From an uncultured Acetatifactor sp. (lineage in GTDB: Bacteria; Bacillota; Clostridia; Lachnospirales; Lachnospiraceae), in NCBI GenBank assembly GCA_947581905.1, contig CANPWC010000005.1, positions 1 through 34,095 of the forward strand: DNA of 34,095 bases. Reading direction: 5' to 3'. Of this stretch, positions 23,745 to 30,318 are shown in pieces. The notes under the pieces were generated by a model. It did no database searches, had not been told where the DNA came from, and saw only the letters and a list, made by a program, of their open reading frames with translations. Position numbers and translations under genes: made by a program. The stretch's first letter is position 1; each line of letters begins with the position of its first letter.

Positions 23745-24125
23745 CTAATCACCCACCATTCTTAACAAACGTATTGCTTTCTGCGTATGAAAGGAATACT
23801 GATTTGTTATTATTTCAAACGCCACATTAGGATACAAGAAAGTTCTTAATGAATTAATCTCATTTTTACACTTTTCCAGATTTCCTTCCTCTATACCTAA
23901 TATCGGCAGCTTGGGGATTGCTTTATTGTTTTCATCATTTACTTCTTCAACACCCAGAAAAATATACTGTATATCATTATCATAGTAGTTATTTCCATAT
24001 GCACAGATGGTTTTTAATATTTTTGCCAGCTGCGATGCGGAAGCTTTATATTCGATATACGAACATTCACACGATAAACCCATTACTATATCATTAGCAT
24101 CCCGTTTTATTCTTTCATAATCCAT
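23745..24125 (-). pseudogene. Truncated Schlafen AlbA_2-domain gene joined to a DUF3990-like tail
   Basis: The start at ATG 24125 (MDYERIKRD) has a perfect AGGAGGG 5 nt upstream; the longer tracked ORF adds 16 residues with no ribosome site. Residues about 20-105 match the AlbA_2 putative DNA-binding domain (YIEYKASASQLAKILKTICAYGNN, YIFLGVEEVNDENN). Full proteins with this domain usually run to 400 residues or more, while this one stops at 126. The last 19 residues, NQYSFHTQKAIRLLRMVGD, resemble the conserved end of DUF3990 proteins (QISFHTxKAL...). This suggests a deletion fused the AlbA_2 gene to the last codons of a DUF3990 gene near 23805. Strongly AT-rich, probably acquired. It could still make a short protein. 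Confidence 0.6.
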
Positions 24126-24249
24126 GGTTTCCCTCCTGAATCCAAATATCAAACCAAAGATTTTTGCAAGCAAACCATGGTTTTATATCGTTAATATAAA
24201 CATATCGGTCCAAAATATCCCCAACCTATTGCATTTTCTGCGTTCCAAT
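24126..24249. other. AT-rich upstream region of the island
   Basis: This stretch holds a perfect palindrome AAACCATGGTTT (24172-24183), its half CCATGGTTT repeated at 24122-24130, and an inverted repeat TTTATAT-CGTTA-ATATAAA (24182-24200). They lie upstream of the truncated AlbA_2 gene and may form its promoter/operator, though no promoter with proper spacing was found. Confidence 0.35.
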
Positions 24250-24314
24250 GAATTACAGCGCATAAAAAGAACTCCTCGAGTAAACTCGGGAGTTCTTTCC
24301 ATGCGCTGTAATTC
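24250..24314 (-). terminator. rpsI terminator nested in a 14-bp perfect inverted repeat
   Basis: The inner hairpin pairs AAAGAACTCC (24266-24275) with GGAGTTCTTT (24289-24298), plus CGAG/CTCG around a TAAA loop. Read on the minus strand it ends in TTCTTTTTATG, a good intrinsic terminator 10 bp after rpsI. Outside it, GAATTACAGCGCAT (24250-24263) pairs perfectly with ATGCGCTGTAATTC (24301-24314). The whole 65-bp element is an almost complete palindrome at the border between the AT-rich island and the ribosomal genes. Confidence 0.85.
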
Positions 24315-24324
24315 GCAATAATCC

Positions 24325-24720
24325 TTATCTCTTGGAGAACTGAGGCGCGCGCCTTGCGGCCTTCAAACCATACTTCTTCCTCTCCTTCATACGAGGGTCC
24401 CTGGTAAGGAAGCCGGCTTTCTTCAAGGTAGGCCTGTAATCCGCATCCACGGTCAAAAGGGCTCTGGAGATGCCGTGGCGGATCGCCCCTGCCTGTCCGG
24501 TGTAACCGCCGCCGCGTACGTTGACGAGCACATCGAACTTGCCGAGGGTGTCGGTCGCGACTAAAGGCTGGCGAACGATGACCTTAAGGGTCTCTAAGCC
24601 GAAATAATCGTCCATGGACCTCTTGTTGATGATGACGTCGCCCTTGCCGGGTACGAGATAAACTCTTGCAACAGACGTTTTCCTTCTGCCTGTTCCGTAA
24701 TATCTTTCAGTATTAGCCAT
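24325..24720 (-). CDS. rpsI: 30S ribosomal protein S9
   Basis: This 131-residue protein has the family's usual length. It begins [18 protein letters not shown], contains [22 protein letters not shown], and ends with the invariant basic tail RRAPQFSKR that reaches the ribosomal P site. The start ATG at 24720 is preceded by AAGGAGAT. It follows rplM by 22 nt, the standard bacterial arrangement, and shares its promoter. Confidence 0.99.
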   Translation of the reverse strand: MANTERYYGTGRRKTSVARVYLVPGKGDVIINKRSMDDYFGLETLKVIVRQPLVATDTLGKFDVLVNVRGGGYTGQAGAIRHGISRALLTVDADYRPTLKKAGFLTRDPRMKERKKYGLKAARRAPQFSKR

Positions 24721-24742
24721 GATTCTTATCTCCTTTCAACCT

Positions 24743-25171
24743 TTAGAATGTCAGCACTTCCGGCTGCTGGGCCGCATGCTTGTGCTCGGGTCCCGCATAC
24801 ACGTGGAGCTTCTTGTACATCTCTCTTCCTAAAGGTCCCTTGGGAAGCATTCCCTTGACCGCAAGCTCGATTACCTGCTCCGGCTTCTTCGCGATCATTT
24901 CCTTCAGGTTGGTCTCCTTGAGTCCGCCTACCCATCCGGAATGATGATAATATTTCTTCTGGTCTAACTTCTTGCCCGTTACTTTCACTTTCTCGGCATT
25001 GATGACGATCACATAGTCGCCCGTGTCAATGAAAGGAGTGAAAATCGGCTTGTTCTTGCCTCTTAAAACCTTAGCGACTTCCGATGAAAGGCGGCCGAGG
25101 GTCATGCCTGTAGCGTCTACCACATACCATTTTCTTTCAATCGTAGCGGGGCTAGCCATAAATGTCTTCAT
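24743..25171 (-). CDS. rplM: 50S ribosomal protein L13
   Basis: This 142-residue protein has the family's usual length. It carries the conserved opening [29 protein letters not shown] and the middle [28 protein letters not shown], with [24 protein letters not shown] later. GGAGG lies 7 nt before the ATG at 25171. First gene of the rplM-rpsI operon; L13 is an early 50S assembly protein. Confidence 0.99.
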   Translation of the reverse strand: MKTFMASPATIERKWYVVDATGMTLGRLSSEVAKVLRGKNKPIFTPFIDTGDYVIVINAEKVKVTGKKLDQKKYYHHSGWVGGLKETNLKEMIAKKPEQVIELAVKGMLPKGPLGREMYKKLHVYAGPEHKHAAQQPEVLTF

Positions 25172-25331
25172 TACGTTTCCTCCATTACCTTGTCCTGCGA
25201 TATTTGTCCCATCGACGGACCCCTACGGCAGATGTCCGGGCTGCTGCAAAGGCTTCTCTGGAACCGGTTCGATGAATTATCTTAAACGCCCTGCCGGGGC
25301 TTTGGCAAAGCATTTAGAAACACTGTCACAT
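25172..25331 (-). promoter_or_regulatory. Untranslated leader of rplM-rpsI, possible autoregulatory RNA
   Basis: About 160 nt lie between the predicted start (near 25331) and the rplM ATG. On the minus strand they contain GCTTT-GCC-AAAGC, GCCC-CGGCA-GGGC and the 10-bp palindrome GAACCGGTTC. Firmicutes L13 operons often carry an L13 leader that binds the protein. I could not match the consensus by eye, so the identity is tentative. Confidence 0.35.
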
Positions 25332-25337
25332 TCACAT

Positions 25338-25366
25338 ATTATATGACATCCTCCCGCGTGTGTCAA
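25338..25366 (-). promoter_or_regulatory. Consensus sigma-A promoter of rplM-rpsI
   Basis: On the minus strand, TTGACA and TATAAT both match perfectly and are 17 nt apart. This fits strong constitutive transcription of ribosomal protein genes. Confidence 0.92.
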
Positions 25367-25378
25367 CATCTATTTTTG

Positions 25379-25411
25379 AAAAAAACACGTATAAACGCCG
25401 GCAAAATGCCG
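25379..25411 (-). terminator. Possible terminator of the PfkB kinase gene
   Basis: On the minus strand a short hairpin CGGCA-TTT-TGCCG (25399-25411) is followed 13 nt later by T7 (25379-25385). The distance is long for an intrinsic terminator, so this is weak. It sits between the kinase stop and the rplM promoter. Confidence 0.35.
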
Positions 25412-25466
25412 CATCCAAAATCCGTCTCGGAAAGGAAACGCCGCAGGTCGGACAGGCCCATGCGCG

Positions 25467-26402
25467 TTACGCCAGTTCCTCCTTGGTCGGCATGGCGGGG
25501 ATGGCTCCGTGGCGGCTGGTGGTGATGCTGGCGGCCAGGTTGGCATAGGAAATGATGTCCTCCAGTTCTTCCGCCGTGATCTCGTCCAGGCTGTCGCGCC
25601 GCGCGATGCGGGATAAGGCGGCCCCGAAGAAGGTGTCTCCCGCCCCGTTCGTATCCCCTACGACGCAGGGGACGCCCGGGACATGTCCGGTCTTGTCGCC
25701 AAAGCGGTAGAACGCCCCATTCGGCCCTAAGGTGACGAAGATGAGGCGGATGCCGTATCCCGCCAGGAGGGCGGTGCCCTCAGCCAGATCCTTCGTCCCG
25801 GTAAGCAAGGGAAGCTCTTCATCGGAAACCTTTAAAATATCCACTAGGGGCAGGGGCCCTTTCATCTGGGCGATCGCCGTGGCGGGGTCGCTCCAAAGGC
25901 TTTCCCGGTAGTTGGGATCGTAACTCACCGTGACGCCCAGCTCCTTTGCGCGCCTTGCAGCGGCAAGCGTCGCGCTTCTGGAAGGCTCGCCCGTCAGGCT
26001 GACGCTGCCGAAGTGCAGCAGGCGGGTGCCCTGAAGCAGGTCTTGGGAGACGTCTTCTTGGGAAAGGTTGCAGTCCGCGCTGGGATTGCGGTAGAAGCTG
26101 AACGTCCTTTCCCCCTTTTCATCCAAAGAGACCACTGCCAGGGTGGTATGCTGCACAGGGTCGGTGGAAAGCCCGGAAACATCCACCCCGTTCTCCGTCA
26201 GGCAGCGCCTTAAATAGTCGCCGAAGCTGTCTTTCCCCACCTTGCCGATGAAGCCGGCCTTGGCGCCTAAGCGGGAAGCCGCCACGGCCAGGTTGGCAGG
26301 GGCCCCGCCGGGGTTGGCGTCGAAGCGGGGGATCCCCTGCTCGGTGGTTCCAGACTGCGTCAAGTCGATCAGGATTTCTCCGATTGCTAAAATGTCTAGC
26401 AT
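25467..26402 (-). CDS. PfkB-family sugar kinase (fructokinase-like)
   Basis: This 311-residue protein starts at ATG 26402, where AGGAGGAGG lies about 6 nt upstream; the tracked ORF adds 14 residues with no ribosome site. Ribokinase-fold signatures are present: DILAIGEILIDL at the start, FDANPGGAPANLAVAASRLGA (substrate loop), and the anion hole and catalytic base in DTNGAGDTFFGA near residue 250. The overall look is that of bacterial fructokinases (fructose to fructose-6-phosphate with ATP), but 2-keto-3-deoxygluconate kinases and ribokinases are close relatives. It has its own promoter. Cytosolic; it could phosphorylate a hexose released by the neighbouring glycan pathway. Confidence 0.88.
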   Translation of the reverse strand: MLDILAIGEILIDLTQSGTTEQGIPRFDANPGGAPANLAVAASRLGAKAGFIGKVGKDSFGDYLRRCLTENGVDVSGLSTDPVQHTTLAVVSLDEKGERTFSFYRNPSADCNLSQEDVSQDLLQGTRLLHFGSVSLTGEPSRSATLAAARRAKELGVTVSYDPNYRESLWSDPATAIAQMKGPLPLVDILKVSDEELPLLTGTKDLAEGTALLAGYGIRLIFVTLGPNGAFYRFGDKTGHVPGVPCVVGDTNGAGDTFFGAALSRIARRDSLDEITAEELEDIISYANLAASITTSRHGAIPAMPTKEELA

Positions 26403-26464
26403 GTTTCTCCTCCTCCTAATGATAGATTGTTGAGATATTTTCATTCAGTATTTCTTTGATAAAA

Positions 26465-26493
26465 AGTATATCTTATTCCCTTCCTATTGTAAA
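26465..26493 (-). promoter_or_regulatory. Promoter of the PfkB kinase gene
   Basis: On the minus strand TTTACA, 17 nt, TATACT (5 of 6 for each hexamer). It lies about 60 bp before the kinase start and just after the methyltransferase stop, so the kinase need not depend on read-through. Confidence 0.75.
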
Positions 26494-26527
26494 GGGCTTT
26501 TCAAAAAGCGGACTACTGTCAAGGATT

Positions 26528-27259
26528 TCAGCCGGCCGACCCGTCCCACCTGTCCGCGGTGAATTCAAACATGGCGATGCTGGCGGCGATGGGGAGGTTC
26601 AGGCTGTCGATGTCATGGGAATGGGGGATGACGACGCTCTGGCAGAAATGGGCGTACTCCTCCGCAAGGCCGGTGGCTTCATTGCCGAAGATCAGGGAAA
26701 ATGGTTCCGATTTGGCGACCTGGCGGATGGGCGTGCTGGAATTTAGCATGAAAGCATAGCGCGTATTCTCCGGGAAGCGGGCCAGGTAGTCCTCGATCCG
26801 GTCGAAAGCTTCCACCCGGACATGGAAAATGGCGCCCATGGAGGCCCGCACGACTTTCGGGTCATAACAGTCGACCGCCGGACGGATGATGGCGATGTCG
26901 TGGAAGCCGAAGCCTGCGGCAGTGCGCAGGATGGTGCCCAGGTTGCCCGCGTCTTGGGGGTTGGCCAGTACGATATGGGAGCCTGCCTGGATCGGCGCAG
27001 GATCCTTACGGAACATGCCGATGACGAAGCAGTTCCCTTTCGGGGAAAGGATATGGAAAGCCTTATCGTTTTGTTCCACCGGTATGCCATATTTTTCACA
27101 GGAGGCAAGCAGGTCCGCGATGCCTCCTGTTTTTTCTGTGGAAGAATTTAAGAAGACGCATTGCGCGGACCCAGGCGCGCAGCGGATTAATTCGTAAGTC
27201 AGGGTCGCCCCCAGGGTATAGGAAAAATCCAGGTCGTGTTTGTACCGCTGTACTTTCAT
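26528..27259 (-). CDS. SpoU/TrmH-family RNA 2'-O-methyltransferase
   Basis: This 243-residue protein has the SPOUT knot motifs: motif 1 LANPQDAGNLGTILRTAAGFG (about 98-118), motif 2 LIFGNEATGL (about 190) and motif 3 SLNLPIAASIAMFEF (about 222-236), which form the trefoil-knot SAM site. It methylates a ribose 2'-OH in rRNA or tRNA; the exact site cannot be given. The N-terminal 90 residues look like a substrate-binding region of the RlmB/TrmH type, though they are shorter. The start at 27259 has only a modest ribosome site (GGAAGGCGG). It diverges from the translation GTPase gene. Confidence 0.92.
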   Translation of the reverse strand: MKVQRYKHDLDFSYTLGATLTYELIRCAPGSAQCVFLNSSTEKTGGIADLLASCEKYGIPVEQNDKAFHILSPKGNCFVIGMFRKDPAPIQAGSHIVLANPQDAGNLGTILRTAAGFGFHDIAIIRPAVDCYDPKVVRASMGAIFHVRVEAFDRIEDYLARFPENTRYAFMLNSSTPIRQVAKSEPFSLIFGNEATGLAEEYAHFCQSVVIPHSHDIDSLNLPIAASIAMFEFTADRWDGSAG

Positions 27260-27348
27260 GTCAAGCCGCCTTCCTTATTTTAAGATGCAAAAAATGTCGG
27301 AACAAGTTCCTTGGCTATGCCCACGGCGCGGGCATGCCGTCCATGTAT

Positions 27349-27377
27349 AGAATACCCTACCCACACGGACTTGTCAA
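27349..27377 (-). promoter_or_regulatory. Promoter of the RNA methyltransferase gene
   Basis: On the minus strand a perfect TTGACA, 17 nt, TATTCT (4 of 6). The roughly 85-nt leader contains ATGCCC-GCGCCGT-GGGCAT (a 6-bp hairpin) and the inverted repeat GGAAC-TT-GTTCC, of unknown use. Confidence 0.65.
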
Positions 27378-27431
27378 TCGCAGGCTGAGGGACGTGTGGA
27401 CGGTAACGGACAGATTCAGGCATGGAGGGCC

Positions 27432-27460
27432 TTGAAGCCGAAATGCCGTTGATGTACAAT
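27432..27460 (+). promoter_or_regulatory. Promoter of the GTPase-NYN fusion gene
   Basis: TTGAAG (27432-27437), 17-nt spacer, TACAAT (27455-27460, 5 of 6). The expected leader is about 49 nt, ending in ATAGGAGG 5-6 nt before the ATG at 27516. No long attenuator-type leader of the Tet(M) kind is present. Confidence 0.7.
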
Positions 27461-27515
27461 AGGCTTATGGCAATGGATCTGGCGGAGGCTAAAATTTGTA
27501 CGATAGGAGGCTTTC

Positions 27516-30248
27516 ATGGGCGGACAAGGGCAAAGGGCGTCGCATCGGCCGGTCTGCATCGGTCTGCTCGCCCATGTGGATGCGGGCAAGACGACCCTTG
27601 CGGAGGGCATTTTATATCTGAACGGAAAATTACGCAAGCTGGGCAGGGTGGACCACAAGGACGCGTTTTTAGATACCTACGAGCTGGAACGGGCCAGGGG
27701 CATCACCATCTTTTCCAAGCAGGCGCTTGTTACGCTGGGCGATTGGGAAGTGACCCTGTTGGATACGCCGGGGCATGTGGACTTCTCGGCGGAAATGGAG
27801 CGGGTGCTGCAGGTGCTGGACCTGGCGGTGCTCATCATAAGCGGGGCGGACGGCGTGCAGGGGCATGTGGAGACTTTGTGGAGGCTGCTTGGGCAGTACC
27901 AGGTCCCCACGGTCTTATTCCTCAATAAGATGGACCAGCCCGGGACGGACCGGGCCAGGCTGCTTTCCCAGGTGCAGAAGCAGTTGGACGAGCGCTGCGT
28001 GGATTTTGACGAGGCGCAGGATGGGCAGGCTTTCCTGGAAAACCTTTCCATGTGCGAGGTCGGCTTGATGGAGGAATATCTGGAGAGCGGCAAGATCGAG
28101 GACTCCTCCATCCGGCGCTCGATCGGCAGGCGGGAGGTGTTCCCCTGCTTTTTCGGGTCGGCGCTTCGGCTGACCGGGGTGGAGGAATTTTTGCGAGGCC
28201 TGGAGCGGTATCTGCCGGAAAGCGGGAAAGCGTCCGACGCCTTTGGCGCGCGGGTGTATAAGATTTCCAGGGACGCCCAGGGGACGCGCCTGACCCATAT
28301 GAAGGTCACGGGAGGGAGCCTTAAGGTCAAATCCCTGGTTTCCGGGGAAAAAGTGGACCAAATCCGCATTTATGACGGGGATGGCTACCAGCTGGCGGAG
28401 GAAGCGGGCGCGGGGACGGTGTGCGCCGTGACCGGGCTGGACGAGACGTTTTGCGGGCAGGGGCTCGGCACGGAAAAAGAGCGGACCGTCCCGCTCCTGG
28501 AACCGGTGCTCACGTATCGGGTCCATTCCTTGCAGGAAAGCGACCCGGTGAAGCTTTTGGGGCAGCTTAGGCGGCTGGAGGAAGAGATCCCGGAGCTGCA
28601 TATCGTGTGGAAAGAGGCTTCCAGGGAGATCCATGCCCAGGTCATGGGAGAGGTGCAGATCGAGATCCTGCAGAGCCTGATCCGGGAACGGTTCGGCGTT
28701 TCCGTGGCGTTTGACGCGGGCAGCATCGTTTATAAGGAAACCATCGCCGCGCCGGTGGAGGGCGTCGGGCATTTTGAACCCTTGCGGCATTATGCGGAGG
28801 TCCATCTTTTGCTGGAACCGGGGGAGCCGGGAAGCGGCATGCAGTTTTCCAGCGCCTGCAGCGAGGATGTGCTGGACCGTAATTGGCAGCGGCTGATCTT
28901 GACCCATTTGGAGGAGCGGCGGCATGTGGGCGTGTTGACCGGTTCGGAGGTGACGGACCTGCGCATCGTGTTGGTGGCGGGGCGGGCGCACCAGAAGCAT
29001 ACAGAAGGCGGGGATTTCCGCCAGGCCACGTACCGCGCCGTGCGGCAGGGGCTTCGGAAAGCCCGAAGCATCCTTTTAGAGCCGGTGTATGAGTTCACCC
29101 TTGAGGTGCCTACCGAGGCACTAGGGCGTGCCATCACGGACATCCAGCGGATGCAGGGAAGCATCCAGGCGCCCCAGTCCCAGGACGGGATGTCCCTTTT
29201 GCGGGGCAAGGCTCCCGTGGCGACGATGCAGGGGTATCAGACGGAAGTGGTGTCCTACACCCATGGCAGGGGGAGGCTGCATTGCCTGTTGGGCGGCTAT
29301 GAGCCATGCCATAATGCGGAGGAAGTGATCGCCCGCATCGGGTATGACCCGGAGGCGGACCTGGACAATCCGACGGGAAGCGTGTTCTGCGCCCATGGGG
29401 CTGGCTTTGTGGTGAGCTGGGACCAGGTGGATTCCTATGCGCATGTGGAAAGCGGGCTTTCGCTGGAAAAAGAGGAGCCGCAGGGCGAGGGCGGGGCGAA
29501 AGGCGTAATGCCTTCGGACCGGTCGGCGGGAGGCGCTGCGGCGGGCGGGTCCGCCGCTTCGAAGGATGCCTGGATCGACGAGGAAGAGCTGGAAGAGATT
29601 TTCACCAGGACCTATGGCCCGATCAAGCGGGACCGGAACCGTTTCGGGCAAAACAGGGACCGAAGCAGGATGGAGCCTGACCTGTCCGTGCGGCAAAGCT
29701 TCGCGGGAAGCGGGATGCTTCGGACGCGGACCTGGGAGGCAAGGGCGGATCAGGAAGAATATCTGTTGGTGGACGGCTATAATATCATTTTTGCCTGGGA
29801 GGACCTGAAAGAATTGGCCCAGGCGAACATTGACTCGGCCCGGTCCAAGCTGATGGACGTCCTTTGCAATTACCAGGGCTTTCGGCAAAACACGGTGATC
29901 CTGGTCTTTGACGCGTATAAGGTAAAGGGCAATCCGGGAAGCGTGGAGAAGTACCATAATATTTATGTGGTTTACACCAAGGAGGCGGAGACCGCGGACC
30001 AGTATATCGAGAAAACGGTCCACCGCATCGGGCAAAAGTATCGTGTGACGGTGGCGACCTCGGACGCCTTGGAGCAGATGATCATATGGGGCGAGGGGGC
30101 GGCGAGGCTGTCCGCCAAAGGGCTTAAGGAGGAGATCGCCAGCGTGGAGGGGCAGATCCGGGAGACGGCCAGGGAGAAGCTTCCGAAGAAAGGGAACTAC
30201 CCGTTCCGGGACATGTCCGAGAAGTTCCGGGGCGGAAGCGGGACTTAA
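27516..30248 (+). CDS. EF-G/Tet(M)-like ribosomal GTPase fused to a YacP/Rae1-type NYN nuclease
   Basis: 910 residues. The GTPase domain is complete: AHVDAGKTT at 19-27, RGIT at 61-64, DTPGH at 83-87, NKMD at 137-140. EF-G-like domains II-V follow to about residue 640, in the order found in Tet(M)/Tet(O) ribosomal protection proteins. However, the Tet(M) domain IV tip (SPVSTPADFR) reads HQKHTEGGDFR here, so drug resistance is doubtful. After a charged linker, residues about 745-880 form a NYN/PIN-like domain: LLVDGYNIIFAWEDL, LVFDAYKVKG, ETADQYIEKTVHRIG and VATSDALEQ, the acidic set of YacP. B. subtilis YacP (Rae1) cleaves mRNA in the ribosomal A site. The fusion would bring an A-site nuclease to ribosomes with a factor that displaces A-site ligands. 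Tet-family label sure, joint function inferred. Confidence 0.9.
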   Translation: MGGQGQRASHRPVCIGLLAHVDAGKTTLAEGILYLNGKLRKLGRVDHKDAFLDTYELERARGITIFSKQALVTLGDWEVTLLDTPGHVDFSAEMERVLQVLDLAVLIISGADGVQGHVETLWRLLGQYQVPTVLFLNKMDQPGTDRARLLSQVQKQLDERCVDFDEAQDGQAFLENLSMCEVGLMEEYLESGKIEDSSIRRSIGRREVFPCFFGSALRLTGVEEFLRGLERYLPESGKASDAFGARVYKISRDAQGTRLTHMKVTGGSLKVKSLVSGEKVDQIRIYDGDGYQLAEEAGAGTVCAVTGLDETFCGQGLGTEKERTVPLLEPVLTYRVHSLQESDPVKLLGQLRRLEEEIPELHIVWKEASREIHAQVMGEVQIEILQSLIRERFGVSVAFDAGSIVYKETIAAPVEGVGHFEPLRHYAEVHLLLEPGEPGSGMQFSSACSEDVLDRNWQRLILTHLEERRHVGVLTGSEVTDLRIVLVAGRAHQKHTEGGDFRQATYRAVRQGLRKARSILLEPVYEFTLEVPTEALGRAITDIQRMQGSIQAPQSQDGMSLLRGKAPVATMQGYQTEVVSYTHGRGRLHCLLGGYEPCHNAEEVIARIGYDPEADLDNPTGSVFCAHGAGFVVSWDQVDSYAHVESGLSLEKEEPQGEGGAKGVMPSDRSAGGAAAGGSAASKDAWIDEEELEEIFTRTYGPIKRDRNRFGQNRDRSRMEPDLSVRQSFAGSGMLRTRTWEARADQEEYLLVDGYNIIFAWEDLKELAQANIDSARSKLMDVLCNYQGFRQNTVILVFDAYKVKGNPGSVEKYHNIYVVYTKEAETADQYIEKTVHRIGQKYRVTVATSDALEQMIIWGEGAARLSAKGLKEEIASVEGQIRETAREKLPKKGNYPFRDMSEKFRGGSGT

Positions 30249-30260
30249 GGAGGCGGCGCA

Positions 30261-30292
30261 TGGCGGCAAGCCGTCAGGGCACATGGCCGCCA
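30261..30292 (+). other. Hairpin between the GTPase and TPR genes
   Basis: TGGCGGC (30261-30267) pairs perfectly with GCCGCCA (30286-30292). No T-run follows and no promoter is seen before the next gene, so the two genes are probably co-transcribed and this stem is at most a weak pause or processing site. Confidence 0.4.
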
Positions 30293-30318
30293 GGAAAATA
30301 GGAAAGGGATGAGGGATT

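Noticed and set aside
24124-24321. 65-residue plus-strand ORF crossing the palindrome.
   Set aside because: It spans the start of the AlbA_2 gene and the terminator, with no ribosome site or recognisable domain.
27516-30248. Calling this gene a tetracycline resistance determinant (tetM/tetW).
   Set aside because: The domain order fits, but the domain IV tip motif is different, there is no resistance-type attenuator leader, and a nuclease domain is attached. A resistance gene symbol would over-claim.
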